From Arbacia lixula (lineage: Eukaryota > Echinodermata > Echinoidea > Arbacioida > Arbaciidae): 64,000 nucleotides of DNA. The position numbers were made by a program, and so were the translations under genes. Below are positions 1-10,977 of the stretch, piece by piece. The stretch's first letter is position 1, and each line of letters opens with the position of its first letter. A model generated the notes under the pieces. It had not been told where the DNA came from, searched no databases, and saw only the letters and a program-made list of their open reading frames with translations. The stretch lies in the NCBI GenBank assembly GCA_963669155.1, contig OZ022588.1:7933769-7997768 (forward strand). Direction: 5' to 3'.

Positions 1-1230
1 CGTAGAAGTACATGTACAGTCTCTTGTCTGAGAGGGCAGTATGTAAGTAAGGCACTATTGCATCTCCAATCATCAATGCGATGGTAAATCACTCAAACTC
101 ATTTCTATATATCTAATCTAAAGAACACTATCAATTATCAATATATCTAAAACACAAAGATGAAATAAAAGATCCTTCATTTTCTTTGTGAACTCTTTTG
201 AATAGTACTGTAGTACTTTTTTGAATGCTAAGCCTTCAACCAAATTTTTTTTTTTTTTTATCAATTCATCAAATTATTATGTTTATCCTCGAAACAATTG
301 TTTTGAGACTTGAATTGGTCATCTTAATCAACAAAGACATAAATACCAGTTCCTTTCCCTTTGCATTAAGATCCCTTTTTCCTCAGAGGAACATTGCTTC
401 ATCAGAACCTATATCTCTTGCACTTTGAACAGACTTTCGCTGCTCAAAGTACATTGCAATCTCCTACAGTTATCAGTCTAAGAGCTGGCCAGAAGGTTTT
501 TTTGCCTTCAAAGTTATAGGCCTGTGGTTTTGAAAGTGGACCTAGGGCACTTTAAACCTTTGGACTGCAAGTTTGCTCATTTTGATGGTTTCTGTAATGA
601 ATTCACAGATAAAATTTAATAGTGTTAGATCAGGGTTAGGATCTGGGTTAAAATAGGGTTCGGGTAAATAAGGATGGGGTTTAGTGAGGCAATTATATGT
701 GATTATATAGCTATTTCTTGGCCCTATCATTGCAAAAAACAATCTTTTCAATGCGTACAGTACCTCATGGGTGGCATGCTGAAAACAGAGTTGAGTTCTG
801 ACTTACATGTATTAAAATCCCATAAAATTCAGTTTTGGACTCCTTGGACAAAGTCAGTTTTCAGGATGCCAACTGGCTTAGCTAACACAGTTTTGGACAT
901 ACGTTTTTATTAGAATACCAATCAAGCTCTTAGTTTCAGCACAGGGTTCGATGGCAATAGTACACGTGCATGTCTGATGAAGTAAAAATTGATGCAGACC
1001 TCCACTGAGATCCTAATTTAATATTTTTTTATATTACTTTCCATATTAATAAGATTGATTTATCAATCTGTTTAAATAAATAGCAGCTAGAGAAAAAAGA
1101 AGACTACACTGGGATTTGAGCCTGCATTTTTCTACTGTGTGGCAGGCAGCGAAATTGTTCATCTGATTTATAATAATGACTCAATACTTAGAAACCAATA
1201 CCCAAGGCTTCCATTCTCTTGAGTCCCCAG

Positions 1231-1340
1231 TAGGACAGCCCTCATGGAACAATCAGTGTTGCCACAGTGTGTTTGAATAGTTGACTTTGTGTTCATAGTG
1301 TTGTGGCAACACTGTGTTGTTTCCACATGTTCCATACGGG
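1231..1340. repeat. Hairpin-forming inverted repeat (MITE-like)
   Basis: The arms carry 'agtgttgccaca' on the left and 'tgtggcaacact' on the right, extended by 'atggaaca' and 'tgttccat' at the outer ends. The whole can fold into one imperfect hairpin, typical of a small non-autonomous DNA transposon. No clear target duplication was identified. Confidence 0.5.
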
Positions 1341-1410
1341 AGGTGTTTATTCAAATCTTACTTCGGAGATTAACAGCAAAAATCAATGATCATGTGGATG
1401 TGGATGTGTG

Positions 1411-1645
1411 GTGGTCTAGTGGTTGTGAACTGTGACTGAAGATCTCAAGGTCTCACTCTCAAGTGCAAGCCTACCCATGGCACTGGTGTCCTTCAGCAAG
1501 ATGCTTTATACATGTTGCTGCTCTCCACCCAGGAGTATAAATGGGTACCTGGTAGGAGGTGGATGATCATGTGAATGATCTTGACCTAGCGCGATATCGT
1601 GCAGCATGCAAAGAATACTTCTTAGGGAGTGGAGATGGTGCACAT
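1411..1645 (+). mobile_element. tRNA-derived SINE, copy 1
   Basis: The left end has a box A-like promoter ('tggtctagtgg'). The body then matches a second copy at 30674-30914 over its whole length, including the shared 3' end 'gagtggagatggtgcacat'. Box B is degenerate here but intact in the partial copy at 30527-30595 ('gggttcaaacccc'). About 235 bp is normal for a tRNA-SINE. Confidence 0.7.
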
Positions 1646-1829
1646 GGGTGCATGACACTTTCTTGTATCCAGCAACCAGGCTTACGATTGTAACATTCCC
1701 TCTCTATTTAGTCTATGGACTGTGCAATGGTACAAACCCTCTACACCATAAAAATAAACTATTGTCTGGGAAAAAAGAATTAAGTTCTATAAGTAATAAA
1801 TCCTACTGATTATCTCTCCCTCCCCCCAG

Positions 1830-2052
1830 CCTCTCTCCATCAACTGCTCAAGCTGTGCCTTCGTGTCCAGCTCTGGTCAGATGAGGGGGACGAGGGCCGG
1901 CGAGCTCATCGACGCCCACCCCTGCGTCATCCGCATGAACAACGCCCCCACCATGGGCTTCGAGAAGGACGTCGGGAGGAAGACCACGGTGCGCTTTGTG
2001 GCGCACTCAGCCATCCATGGCGTGCATGCTAAAAGGGACTCCCAGCTCAAGG
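1830..2052 (+). CDS. ST6GALNAC5/6-like: Sialyltransferase exon encoding sialylmotif L
   Basis: The acceptor is a C/T-rich tract ending 'ccccccag' and the donor is 'AAGG|gttagt'. The 223 bp encode 74 codons plus one base. They begin 'PLSINCSSCAFVSSSGQM', and the motif continues through 'IRMNNAPT.GFEKDVGRKTT', the CMP-sialic-acid-binding sialylmotif L. The exon is markedly more GC-rich than the surrounding intron. The exon boundary just before the first motif-L Cys means at least one further coding exon is needed upstream. Confidence 0.93.
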
Positions 2053-5000
2053 GTTAGTTCCAAGCATACAGTACGCTTCGTGTTAATCATAAAGCTGTTT
2101 TTGCAGGTTTTATCTCATTTCATTTCAACTAAATATGAAGATCACTTTGGTTTGAAAGTTTGATAACCTTTTGTATAGCTACTTCTGTGGAGCACAGATC
2201 AAGAATCAGTTCCAATCACAGAGGGGTGTTTCATGATAATCATAAAGCTTTTTTTTTTATATAGGTTTATATCGCATTCCACTCTAACTAAGCAAAAAGA
2301 TCACTACAGAAGGGACTGCAAGAAGACTATATCAACAGAGCTGCCAAGTCTCCCTGATTTCGCAGGAACCTCCTTGAAAATAGACCAATATTACTGCATT
2401 AAATTTCATCACATCACCCAATCTCCCTGATTATTGATAGATTATTATCTTTAGGTTGCATGCACTTGATAGACATCTCCCTGATTTCAGATGAAATTTC
2501 CTCAGATCTTCCTGATTGATGAATTTCAATGTTGGTAGCTCTGGACTGCAAGAAGATTATTTTGAAGCATTTGGGTTTGAAAGTTCAATAACCTTTAGCA
2601 TAGCTGCTTCTGTGGAGCAGGGCCACATTCATTTTGCATTTAATGTCCTTTCAGTTTGCAATCTCTACGTAAAGGTATCAAACGTGGCAGACCATCATAC
2701 GTAACAAAATTGACACCAGGCGCACACTGGGATCAAGCCCATGAACAACAAATATGACACACAATTGTACCGCCCCCTTTTGTGACAAAAAGATGCAAGT
2801 GAAAATTTATCTATATTTCACTTATTCATGTTTTTAGATTGTTCCCAGCATTTTCTACTCACAGGAACAAATTTGGTAAAGAAATTTTCATCTTGTTGTG
2901 AGACACTGGAATCTTACATGATATGATGTTGCATTTATGCCAACGCAAATGGCACACATATTTTTCTCATTCACGAGTAAATTCCATTTGGGTGCTTGCC
3001 TCCTTTTGTCCTAATAGGGCAGCCGGCAAAGGTATCAACAGCATGCTATCTCCGTTAGATATGGACTTACTGCATTTTCAGCAGAAGTATGAATATGGTC
3101 ATTTATTTGACTTTTTCCAGATTTTTTTCTTCCTTTTTTTATATCACTCATGGTATTTTATGATTCTACCGTTTAAAATTTCAATTCAGTCAAGCGGTGC
3201 TCCTCTAGTGCATGTAAAAAGACGTACAGGAAGAACAAGGAAATGATCACCAAATGTGTGAACATTTCATGATGATAGAAGCTTTCCGAATAGAATCCCG
3301 CTAAATCAATATTTCTAGGAGTAAGGGCTGCAAGTATTAGCTTAACGATAGTTTACATATGAAACTACAGATTGCACACATTGTTATCATTCGTTTATTC
3401 AAACAAATCTGGAATATGTTTGATGTGATCACTAGCGTCATAGGAACCTGGGCCCTGTGGTGTGAAGAATTGTGATTGATCGCAACTGGACTTACGATTG
3501 ATATCAATCGTAACTCTGTATGTAAGAGATAGGAAATTGGACTTGCGATTGATTCAGGTTAATTGCAACTCTAAAATGGCGCCCAGGTAATCTCATACCT
3601 ATTTTCTGAGAACGTAACACAGGGCGGGGTCATATATACCCAATTCCTGTAATAAACAGCTTAATCTACTCTTCTTATTGCATTATCTTCCCATGTAATA
3701 TCAAGTCATTTTGTCTATGTGTTTATGCCAGGGGAGGGTCTGCCTAAGTTCCTAATCGTCTGGGGTCCCCCAACTAAGATGGTTCCAAATACCAAGTCTT
3801 ACCCGTACAACACCGCCCTCAAAATAGCAAAGGACAAAGCTAAGGAGGGCCTGCAGGTCTACTTAGTCTCAGCTAGGCAGATGGAGTATGCAGATCGCAC
3901 CTTTGAGAGGGAGACAGGGAGGAATAGGTCAGTATGAACGCCTCGCCTCTTCATCCCGCTCGTATGGTAAAGTCCTCCCACAATGTAACGTTCAGCAACC
4001 TCCACAAATATTTTGTAACCATACCCAATTCCGGTCTAAAGTATTTAGCGTATGAGGCCAAGGTCATGTTGCATATAGGTTTTCAATTATTGTAACTTAC
4101 TCTCATTATTGTACCTGTTGCCATGGTAGTTACCATTGATGGTAAGTTACAATAATTGAAAACCTATATGCAACATAGCCCAGAAGTGGGTATGACTGCA
4201 CAAAATTCCTGGGTGTCGCCGCGCAGTGCATCATGGGATGACTTTTCTTTATCAGCAATCTGGAGAAATGTGGGCACCAATTCCATTTGCATAATTACCG
4301 AATATGTTTGCGTTGATTGAGATGACATTTATTACCAAAATTGATGATGAGTATTGCAAATTAAATAAAATCATTCATAATTCACGATGTAAGACAGGTG
4401 AATTGCTACCCCACACTCACTGCCATAGGCATGTCAGAATTGTGTTCATGTTAGTTAGAATAATGGTCAGTGTTATACATTGCAAAGGGTTTGCCCAAAG
4501 TTCTATAGAAATTGAAAAAAATATGTTGTTTGTTAGATAGTATTAATGATTAACAGTGAGCAAAAGAGTGAGCTGGAACAATGTTTACATATTTTTATAA
4601 AAGAAATGGAGTTCTACAGACATTTGAGAATGTTTGGTGGTTAGGTGTGATGCATTGATCTATAATAAACATTGCGAAGAGCAAATTTATAAAGTTCCAT
4701 CAATATTAGAAAATTGTTTTAGTATTAGTTGATATCAATGATTAACAATAAATTTGCGTGGCAAGGGTGAGCACAAACAATTTCCATCAATACCTTAATC
4801 CTGAGAAACACAGCAACCGCTGACTTTCTATTCTCTATTTGCCACATACATGTGTATATTGTGAATGATAATGTTTGGTGTTAATAATTATCAATAATTA
4901 ACAAGGAAAATTGCAATGGCAAAGCCCAGTTGAGTTTCACTCAATTTGAATGTTTTCCTACATCAAGGTGGAAATGAAGTAGATTAGAAGTATTCAGAGA

Positions 5001-5289
5001 ACGAGGAATATCAACTTTGCTGGACTATGAAGCAGGGGTAGTGAAACAAAAAGAGAGCTAGAGAGAAGGTATGAAAGAGAATGTGGGCAGGGAAATAAAT
5101 ACACAGGGGCGCGGGGCAATATCGCCTCGAAACAGTTAAAAGAGCCCCCCCAAAATTTCCATAGACACAATATAAAATTGTAGCCAGATCGGCTAAAGTG
5201 CTCAAAAAGTAGCCCCTGAAAATTACAAATAATTTTTTTCCCTGTATGTGGGAAAAAAGGAGGAGAAGAGAGACTGGTGGAGAGAGGGA

Positions 5290-5339
<50 letters not shown>

Positions 5340-6351
5340 GAAAACAATGAGAGGAGGCAAAAGCAAGTGAGTAGGAGATGATATGAATGATATAAAACAT
5401 GACTAGTTACACATTTCAGTTATTTTTCCTGCTGTGTGTTACCGACAGGATGGACTCTGGGTCTTGGTTGTCTACTGGCTTCTTCACTATGCTGTTTGCG
5501 AGGTCCATCTGTGAGGAGATTCACGTCTTTGGTATGGTCAGTGAAGACCACTGCAGGTGAGGGGTAACTTCCCTCTTTGTTCCCTTCCATCACCCCATTC
5601 TCCCTTCTCCAACTTTCTCTGGCCCCTTCTTGCAGCTTCTTGCCCCTACTCCCCCTTCACCCTCCCCTTCCTCCTTCCTCCCCCTTCCTCCCCCTTCCTC
5701 CCCCTTCACCCTCCTTCACTCCCCCCCGCCCTCCTCCCTGTATCACATTTTCCCCCTCTTCCACCCTTCTTCCCCAATCTCTGTCTTCTCTCTTTCCTCC
5801 CCCTTCCTCCCCCTTCACCCTCCTTCACCCCCCCCCACCTCCCTGTATCACCTTTTCCCCCTCCTCCACCCTTCTTCCCCCATCTCTGTCTTATCTCTTT
5901 CCTACCCCTTCTTCCCCCTCCCATACCCCCCCCCCCCTTCCCCCTTCTCCCCCTCAATCTGCAAGGAGATTGATTCTATAATCATATAGTTACCATGGCA
6001 ACAACCCCAATGCTCAGAGCTCATTGTCACTCTCTCACGCACTCAATGGTAGTTACAATGGTTGTGTATTTGACAGCTACCTGTGCCATCACCCCTATTT
6101 ATGGTTAATCACTAAAAAAGTTTTGAATAAACTCTTCTTTTTGAATCTCTGACAGGGTCCATCCTGACTCCAAGGTGCCATACCACTACTACGATCCGAG
6201 AGGCCCCAGAGAGTGCAGCATGTACAAACAGCATGAGCACGCTAAACAGAGGGCTCACCGCTTTGTGACGGAGAAATCCCTCTTTTCTCGCTGGTCAAAG
6301 CTGGATCCAAAGATTGACTTCAAGTACCCCAATTGGTCTGCTGATGGCTGA
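1830..6351 (+). CDS. ST6GALNAC5/6-like: ST6GALNAC5/6-type alpha-2,6-sialyltransferase, 3' four exons (5' end outside window)
   Basis: Spliced exons 1830-2052, 3732-3927, 5449-5556 and 6156-6351 join in phase and give 240 residues up to the TGA stop. The family (GT29) transfers sialic acid from CMP-Neu5Ac in alpha-2,6 linkage to GalNAc of sialylated glycolipids or O-glycans in the Golgi lumen. Seen directly: sialylmotif L (residues 6-53), 'VWGPPTKM', sialylmotif S (143-165), motif III 'PYHYY' (184-188) and motif VS H210-x4-E215. The Cys pair of motifs L and S, which forms the family's conserved disulfide, is present. 'WGPP', 'PYHYY', 'ECSMY' and the C-terminal 'HRFVTEK..FSRW' recall vertebrate ST6GALNAC6/5 more than ST3GAL or ST8SIA; the exact paralogue cannot be decided. 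The N-terminal anchor and stem are missing because they lie left of the window. No frameshift or internal stop is seen. Confidence 0.93.
2085..2625. repeat. Local imperfect tandem duplications in sialyltransferase intron 1
   Basis: Three diverged copies of one segment can be lined up. 'aatcataaagct..tttt' recurs near 2085 and 2238. 'ggactgcaagaaga' recurs near 2324 and 2543. 'gtttgaaagtt..ataacctt..gcatagct.cttctgtggagca' recurs near 2150 and 2573. Between them are several 'ctccctgattt' motifs, also found at 24040-24290. No coding potential is seen. Confidence 0.5.
3446..3588. mobile_element. MITE-like palindromic element
   Basis: The terminal inverted repeats begin 'acctgggccc' and end 'gcgcccaggt'. 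Internal inverted copies of 'acttacgattgat'-type sequence lie between. It is small, non-coding and sits inside intron 1 of the sialyltransferase. Confidence 0.55.
3732..3927 (+). CDS. ST6GALNAC5/6-like: Sialyltransferase exon between motifs L and S
   Basis: The acceptor is 'tatgccag|GG' and the donor 'AATAG|gtcagt'. The 196 bp carry split codons at both ends (G|GG and AG|G), exactly complementary to the neighbouring exons. The product contains 'KFLIVWGPPTKM' and ends 'FERETGRN', matching the linker region of ST6GALNAC5/6, where the 'FxxETGKxR' sequence precedes sialylmotif S. No insertion or deletion disrupts the frame. Confidence 0.92.
4066..4176. mobile_element. MITE with perfect ~35-bp terminal inverted repeats
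   Basis: A 111-bp element whose left arm ('atgttgcatatagg..') and right arm ('..cctatatgcaacat') are exact reverse complements for about 35 bp. The core contains 'ccatggtagttacca'. It belongs to the same family as elements at 7117, 22288 and 28906. It is non-coding and recently active-looking because its arms are undiverged. Confidence 0.75.
5102..5235 (-). repeat. Dispersed repeat, copy in reverse orientation
   Basis: It contains 'ggggcaatatcgcc', 'atagacacaatataaaattgtagcc' and 'tcaaaaagtagcccc'. The same elements occur in reverse complement and the same relative order at 59866-60008, so both derive from one dispersed family. It sits in intron 2 of the sialyltransferase. Confidence 0.6.
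5278..5346. repeat. (GA)n microsatellite
   Basis: About 70 bp of nearly pure GA repeat, roughly 100 bp upstream of the exon 3 acceptor. Open frames reading (SL)n across it on the minus strand are artefacts. Confidence 0.9.
5449..5556 (+). CDS. ST6GALNAC5/6-like: Sialyltransferase exon encoding sialylmotif S
   Basis: The acceptor is 'accgacag|G' and the donor 'TGCAG|gtgagg'. The 108 bp encode 35 full codons, with split arginine codons at each end. The product 'SGSWLSTGFFTML' followed by 'CEEIHVFGMVSEDHC' is a textbook sialylmotif S, which contacts both donor and acceptor. Its Cys pairs with the motif-L Cys in the family. A homopyrimidine tract starts directly after the donor. Confidence 0.95.
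5560..5965. repeat. ~400-bp homopyrimidine (C/T) tract filling intron 3
   Basis: The + strand is almost entirely C and T, built from diverged 'cttcctccccc' and 'ccctccttcaccc' units, including two longer internal repeats around 5700-5830 and 5815-5940. On the opposite strand this is G-rich. It begins within a few bases of the exon 3 donor, so it takes up two thirds of the 599-bp intron. The proline-, leucine- and glycine-rich open frames here are composition artefacts. Confidence 0.85.
6156..6351 (+). CDS. ST6GALNAC5/6-like: Sialyltransferase terminal coding exon (motifs III and VS, stop)
   Basis: The acceptor is 'ctctgacag|G' and the TGA stop is at 6349-6351. It encodes 64 residues, including motif III 'VPYHYYDP', 'GPRECSMY' and motif VS 'HRFVTEKSLFSRW', in which the His and Glu of H-x4-E are the catalytic and structural residues of GT29 enzymes. 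It ends 'YPNWSADG', close to the natural end of vertebrate ST6GALNAC5/6. A GA microsatellite begins about five bases after the stop. Confidence 0.94.
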
Positions 6352-6354
6352 TTG

Positions 6355-6355
<1 letters not shown>

Positions 6356-6403
<48 letters not shown>

Positions 6404-6454
6404 CTGTGGGAGGGGGAGAGAGAGAGTAGAATGAGGGGAAGAGGGAGAGAGAGA

Positions 6455-6499
<45 letters not shown>

Positions 6500-6630
6500 A
6501 AGAGAGGAAGAGAGAAAGTGAGAGAGAAAAAGAGGAGGTGAGAGAGAGAGAGTACTAGGCAAGAGTGGGAGGGTGAGAGAGAAACAGAGAGAGAGGGAAG
6601 GGGGGTTGAAAGAGTGAGGGAGAGAAAAAT
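6356..6630. repeat. (GA)n microsatellite abutting the sialyltransferase stop codon
   Basis: About 275 bp of GA/GGGAGA repeat starts right after the TGA at 6349-6351. The mature 3' UTR therefore opens with a long purine repeat. The (SL)n open frames on the minus strand are artefacts. Confidence 0.9.
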
Positions 6631-6997
6631 CACCTGTGCCAGCTAGAAAGCTGCTCTATATGAGATTTGCATATTTCAATGGCTAAACAACAAAAAAATC
6701 ACCACTAGCAGCAAATCAATGAGTTTTTCTCCATTCAAACTTCTCACAACCAAGGACCCATTGGCTGTGTTACAAATCAATGGCCTCTGCAATCCTTGGT
6801 ACCAAACAGGTTAAAGGTTCACCATTCAAAGAAACTTTGTCTTTCCATACGGGCGGGCCTGCCCCTCCTCTCGACCAAAGAATCACGGACAACTTCTCTG
6901 ACCGGTGCTCTGACCGGTGTTGAGCTGAGCAAAGAGAGAGAGAGTATCGGTCCTGCCACAGAGCTAAAGGCACTCTACCCCTACTCCCACAATTTAA

Positions 6998-7092
6998 AGG
7001 GATCCTTCACCCTGAAGATAAGTTGGTTTCAATAAGACCAGACACATGAGAGAAACATATTAATGAAGGTTAGATAAAAATATGGAATAAAA
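6998..7092. mobile_element. Truncated TTAA-type MITE
   Basis: It starts with TTAA (6994-6997) followed by 'agggatccttcaccctgaagataag', close to the left end of the family at 11489 and 26209. Only the left terminus remains. Confidence 0.6.
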
Positions 7093-7116
7093 TTCTGCTA
7101 TCGTCACTACTGACCT

Positions 7117-7266
7117 GGACCCTGTTGCACATATTATTTCGGTTGTTGTAACTAATGGTAACTATCATGGTAGCAGCCAATGGACTTTCAGCATTTTCTG
7201 TTGTTGCTAAGGCAGATACCATCAATGGTTAGTTACAACAGTTGAAAACATATGCAACAAGACCCA
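7117..7266. mobile_element. MITE of the 'ccctgttgca' family
   Basis: The ends are 'ggaccctgttgca' and 'tgcaacaagaccca', with 'gttgttgtaact' and 'agttacaacagttg' as inner inverted repeats. It is related to 4066, 22288 and 28906. Confidence 0.65.
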
Positions 7267-7310
7267 GATTCCATTTACATTGATTCTATCATTTTGAATG
7301 ACATCTTCCT

Positions 7311-7466
7311 GGGCCCTGTTGCATAAAACTATTTATGGTAACTCTGTCGTTAATGGTAACCGCCATAGTTACATCGCTCAACAGCCAATCAAATTTGAAG
7401 TTTCCATAGAAGTTGCCATTGGTAGCAAAGTAACTATCAATGGTAAGTTTTAAACAACAGGGCCCC
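7311..7466. mobile_element. MITE of the 'gggccctgttgcata' family
   Basis: It begins 'gggccctgttg' and ends 'caacagggccc', with inner 'atggtaactctgtcgttaatggtaac' and 'gtaactatcaatggtaagtt' inverted arms. It lies in the sialyltransferase 3' flank. Confidence 0.65.
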
Positions 7467-8269
7467 GGTATCCTGAAATCAAATCAGAATGGGACCCATG
7501 GTCATTGCCATTAGGGTATTACATTAAATATGAATGCATTTTCTATCTACGTTTATTCCTTCCGGCTTCGCAGTCTGATTTTCAGTGACAGTGTTTTTGG
7601 AAAACATTCAACTGAAAAATTTATCATCCCGAAAAGAGATTTTGAACTAAATATCTTGGAACTAAAAGGATTAATTTACCTTTGTTTTTTGCATTTGCAA
7701 ACTTTTTTTTTCTTCTTTTTTAAAATCTTTCATTTTGGGAATTTCATTGTCTTTGAGTCATCACATATTTCACTTGCCTGCTCACTTGCCAAAGTTTTCA
7801 CAAATCATTCTTTGAGAAAAATGACATGCAAACTTGTATTGAATAAAATATGCTGTAGAAATTATTGTTGTTATACAACATTAACACTGTAGGGGCAAAC
7901 TTAGGGGTTGCTAAAAAAAAATGTTTTAATTCAAATAGAAGTAAGTTGATGCATACAGTGATACAAAGTTTGCCCAACTTTGGTCAAAGGAAGCAGGAAC
8001 TTTCCTGTAATTGAGCAAAATGTTTTCATATGTGCAATGCCAATGCATGAATGAAACACCACATTTTGTCACTTATCCTGCAGCAAGATTGATATTTTCC
8101 CCCAGATTTTGCCTGTGCATAGGAAATCCTGATTTTCATAAAATTGACTCAAATTTAAGTGAATAATTACTTGCTTCCTTTTGGGAAAATAGAGCAGTGA
8201 TGTGCAAGATATCAATAGAATGGAGAAGGTGTAATGAACTATAAAGTGACATCTTTGATAGGAAGAAAT

Positions 8270-8680
8270 TAAAAACAGGGTGTCCCATTTGCAAAAGACA
8301 TGAACAGTGTACCGTAATATGAATGTGCATGACATCTCACAGTCATAACTTCACAAACATTTTCAGGGAAAGTGAAGAACTATGCTTGTTTACGTTTGTT
8401 TAGTCTACATTCTTTCTCGTATTGTCCCTGTCAGCGTGTTATGTGGTCATTGCTTCCATTTAATGCATGCACTGTAGAGCGGACTGGTGTGGAGCAAAGC
8501 GCAAAGCTGTCTCCAGTCTCTATGCTACAGGTTACGGACAACCCGTTCCAAACCTCAAAATCTAGCGATCGCTTGAAGTCAGTTTCCAGTTCTATTAATG
8601 GAAAGGAAGATCTTCTTCCATTACCATGTTTTTTACAAACTTGTATTTTTTTGACCTGCAAAAGAGACAGCCATCTTTAA
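8270..8680 (+). repeat. Dispersed ~430-bp repeat family, copy 1
   Basis: It shares 'cccatttgcaaaag.catga', 'tttc.cagggaaagtga', 'tctctatgctacaggttac' and 'ttccattaccatgtttttt' with 41464-41950 (same orientation) and, reversed, with 44501-44943. The ends resemble inverted repeats ('acagggtgtcccatttgca' against '..gacagccatcttt'). Confidence 0.65.
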
Positions 8681-8840
8681 ATTTAGAATAAAATTTGTTG
8701 AGTATGTTTTGCAATCTCTGACCTGATTTGAAATGATTTACCTCCTGGCTTCCTTCTAGCTACTGTTTGTAATCAGTATTGATCGCTGCGTGAATAATAT
8801 TCCTTTTCTGATACTGCTTTTTATACTGTATGTCTCTTTT

Positions 8841-8955
8841 TTTCACTCTCTCTCTCTCTCTCTCTCTCACTCCCTCACTTCTATCCCTATCTCTCTCTCA
8901 CTGTCTCTCTGGCTCTCTTGCCTTCTATTACTTTTTCTCACACTCTCTCTCTGGT
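8841..8955. repeat. (CT)n microsatellite
   Basis: An interrupted CT repeat; the (SL)n open frame over it is an artefact. Confidence 0.85.
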
Positions 8956-9339
8956 GATGGCTTGATGTTACCATATATACATATTACTTTGACTAGCCCC
9001 AGGTCGCTGGGCAAGCGGCTATGTCGCGCCATGCCTCGATCAGCACCCTCAGATCACTTTCCAAAGTCTTTCATCAAAGCTTCCCTGACTTGTATTCCCA
9101 GATGATCATTGTTTTGTTTGAATTATTGAAAATTATTATCAAATGTGTATAGATTTAACCATGTACAGTACTTTTTCTCATTGGGATTCTTAAGGTTTGT
9201 ATTCAAATGATAATTTTATATGTATACATTATATATATTGTCTTTATTTGAATGTATTCAGTATTGGCTGCTTTTGTGCATCAACTGCTTCTTTTTTTTT
9301 AATGAAATAATGTGGTGTATACACTGAGTTATGTAATTT

Positions 9340-9808
9340 TTGTCTCGCCTGGACGAAGTTCTGCTGAGACCTAGTAATCACTTTTCCTGTTAGTCTGTTG
9401 GTCTGTTATTTTGTTACAAAAATGTTTTAAGTGTTTGTGTAGCTTGTTCTCATTTCTTTATTTCTGGATCAATTGTGTTCATACTTGGTACAATTGATCA
9501 TTGGGTAAAACCACTGTGTGTTGATGAGAAAGATGAGGTCAAAGGTCATTTAGGGGTCTCTAGGGGTCAAAAGGTCAAATGATATGATGCCATGTGCATA
9601 ATATTTCTTAAAGTTTTGGGCTAACTTGCTCTCAGTTTTTTTTAAATTTCTGCATCAATTGTGTTCATACTTGGTACAAATGATCCTTGGGTAATACCAC
9701 CTGTGTGTTAATGATGATGATGAGATCAAAGGTTATCTAGGGGTCATATTGCATGTTCTATTGATCGCTAAATCAGGTGAGACTCGTGGTTCGCGAATCA
9801 CCTTGTTT
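9340..9808 (+). mobile_element. Dispersed repeat with terminal inverted ends, copy 1
   Basis: It begins 'tctcgcctgg.cgaagtt', with 'aatcacttttcctgttagtctgttggtctgtt', and ends 'aggtgagactcgtggttcgcgaatcacctt'. An inverted, diverged copy lies at 21296-21740. An internal direct repeat ('gcatcaattgtgttcatacttggta') occurs twice. It carries a perfect DR1 nuclear-receptor motif at 9536-9548 and a DR2-like pair at 9564-9577. Confidence 0.65.
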
Positions 9809-10439
9809 AATGAAATAAAGTGGTATGCAGTGAATTATGTGATTGTTTTATAATGGGAGCCCTTTTTGGTTTAGCCTACTTGACAGGATAACCCTGGTAG
9901 ACCCAGGGGATAATGTAGGCGTACTCCAAAGATACCCAAAAGGCCTAGAAACTGCATATCTTTGCACCAGACACCCCCACATGAACAAAATCCAAAGAGA
10001 CGCTCAAATTAACCCAAAGGTTCTGACTCGATTCAAACTGACATTTACACGTTGTAAAGCTGAAGGGGGTTATTGTTGGGGGTGCGAGAGACGAAAAGTG
10101 GATATGACTGCAAAAATATACGATGCGCGATGTATAATTGGACGACTTTTCCATATTATGTGGTATGGAAAATTGACTTTAAAAAAAAAGTGGGATGCCC
10201 ACACCACTTACAAATGCAGTTTGTTATGATTTGGGTACCTTTGCACCCCAACAGTTTACACTGGATCTGCCAGGAGCTATAGTGTAGTGAAAACTAGTTT
10301 GATCCATACAGGGTCATGGTCTATGTGTGTTTTAATAGCACATTAAAACTTAAGCTCATTTTCAATTCACTATTGAACAATGAGCCATTTTTGTAATGTA
10401 TGCGCGACTTTCTCCCTAACTATGAAGTAACGTGTTATT

Positions 10440-10560
10440 ACATACACCTGTGTTTCATGATTCTGTTTCAACTGGTGGAACGTAATCTGAATGTGTTAGT
10501 CGTTGCTACTCGGACAAACCTCGGACAAGCTTTGGTGTTACCATCGTTTGAACGATGTGC
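10440..10560 (+). repeat. Dispersed repeat fragment (also at 25450 and 39660)
   Basis: 'tacatacacctgtgt', 'ttagtcgttgctact.ggacaaacctc.gacaagctttgg' match 25450-25570 in the same orientation and 39660-39785 in reverse complement. No coding capacity. Confidence 0.5.
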
Positions 10561-10977
10561 ATACAATTTTCATACATTATGAAAATGGTCTGTTGAAGCT
10601 AGATTTTAGCATTGTCACCACTATTTTAATTGGTCATTTCAAACTCGTTTTCATTCTCAAAGTTCTTTTTCAGTAGTGTGTTACATGTACATCATGATCT
10701 ATCTTATTTGTTCCCTAAAGTGGGTTTGTGTATTCATGATTGCATGTATTCATGTTCGCAAATGATTGATGATGCTTTTCATGGAAATGATTGAAAAAAG
10801 TGATTTTTTGTAAGTAGTGCAAATACTTGATCGAGAGCAATATTTTCTGAGTGCCTTCTGAGCTTTATAACAGAAGTTTTGTATATGTGATGATTTAAGA
10901 GATGTATATGATAGATTTTTGACATTTTTATATCATCAACTCATTGAATTATTAGATGTTATTTGTGTTAGTGGTCA

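Larger units (their letters stand above)
1..1829. other. Intron of the sialyltransferase gene (no exon seen)
   Basis: AT-rich sequence upstream of the first in-window sialyltransferase exon. That exon begins inside sialylmotif L, so the cytosolic tail, transmembrane anchor and stem must be encoded further left, and this stretch should be intronic. I see no open frame resembling a type II membrane anchor or stem. Besides AT-rich unique sequence it holds a hairpin repeat (1231-1340) and a tRNA-derived SINE (1411-1645). Confidence 0.6.

Noticed and set aside
1411..1500. Possible tRNA gene (box A and box B-like sequence)
   Set aside because: No cloverleaf can be drawn and the sequence recurs as a dispersed element; it is a tRNA-derived SINE.
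5557..5989. Three overlapping Pro/Leu-rich frames after sialyltransferase exon 3
   Set aside because: They lie over the homopyrimidine tract of intron 3; the exon's true donor is at 5556/5557.
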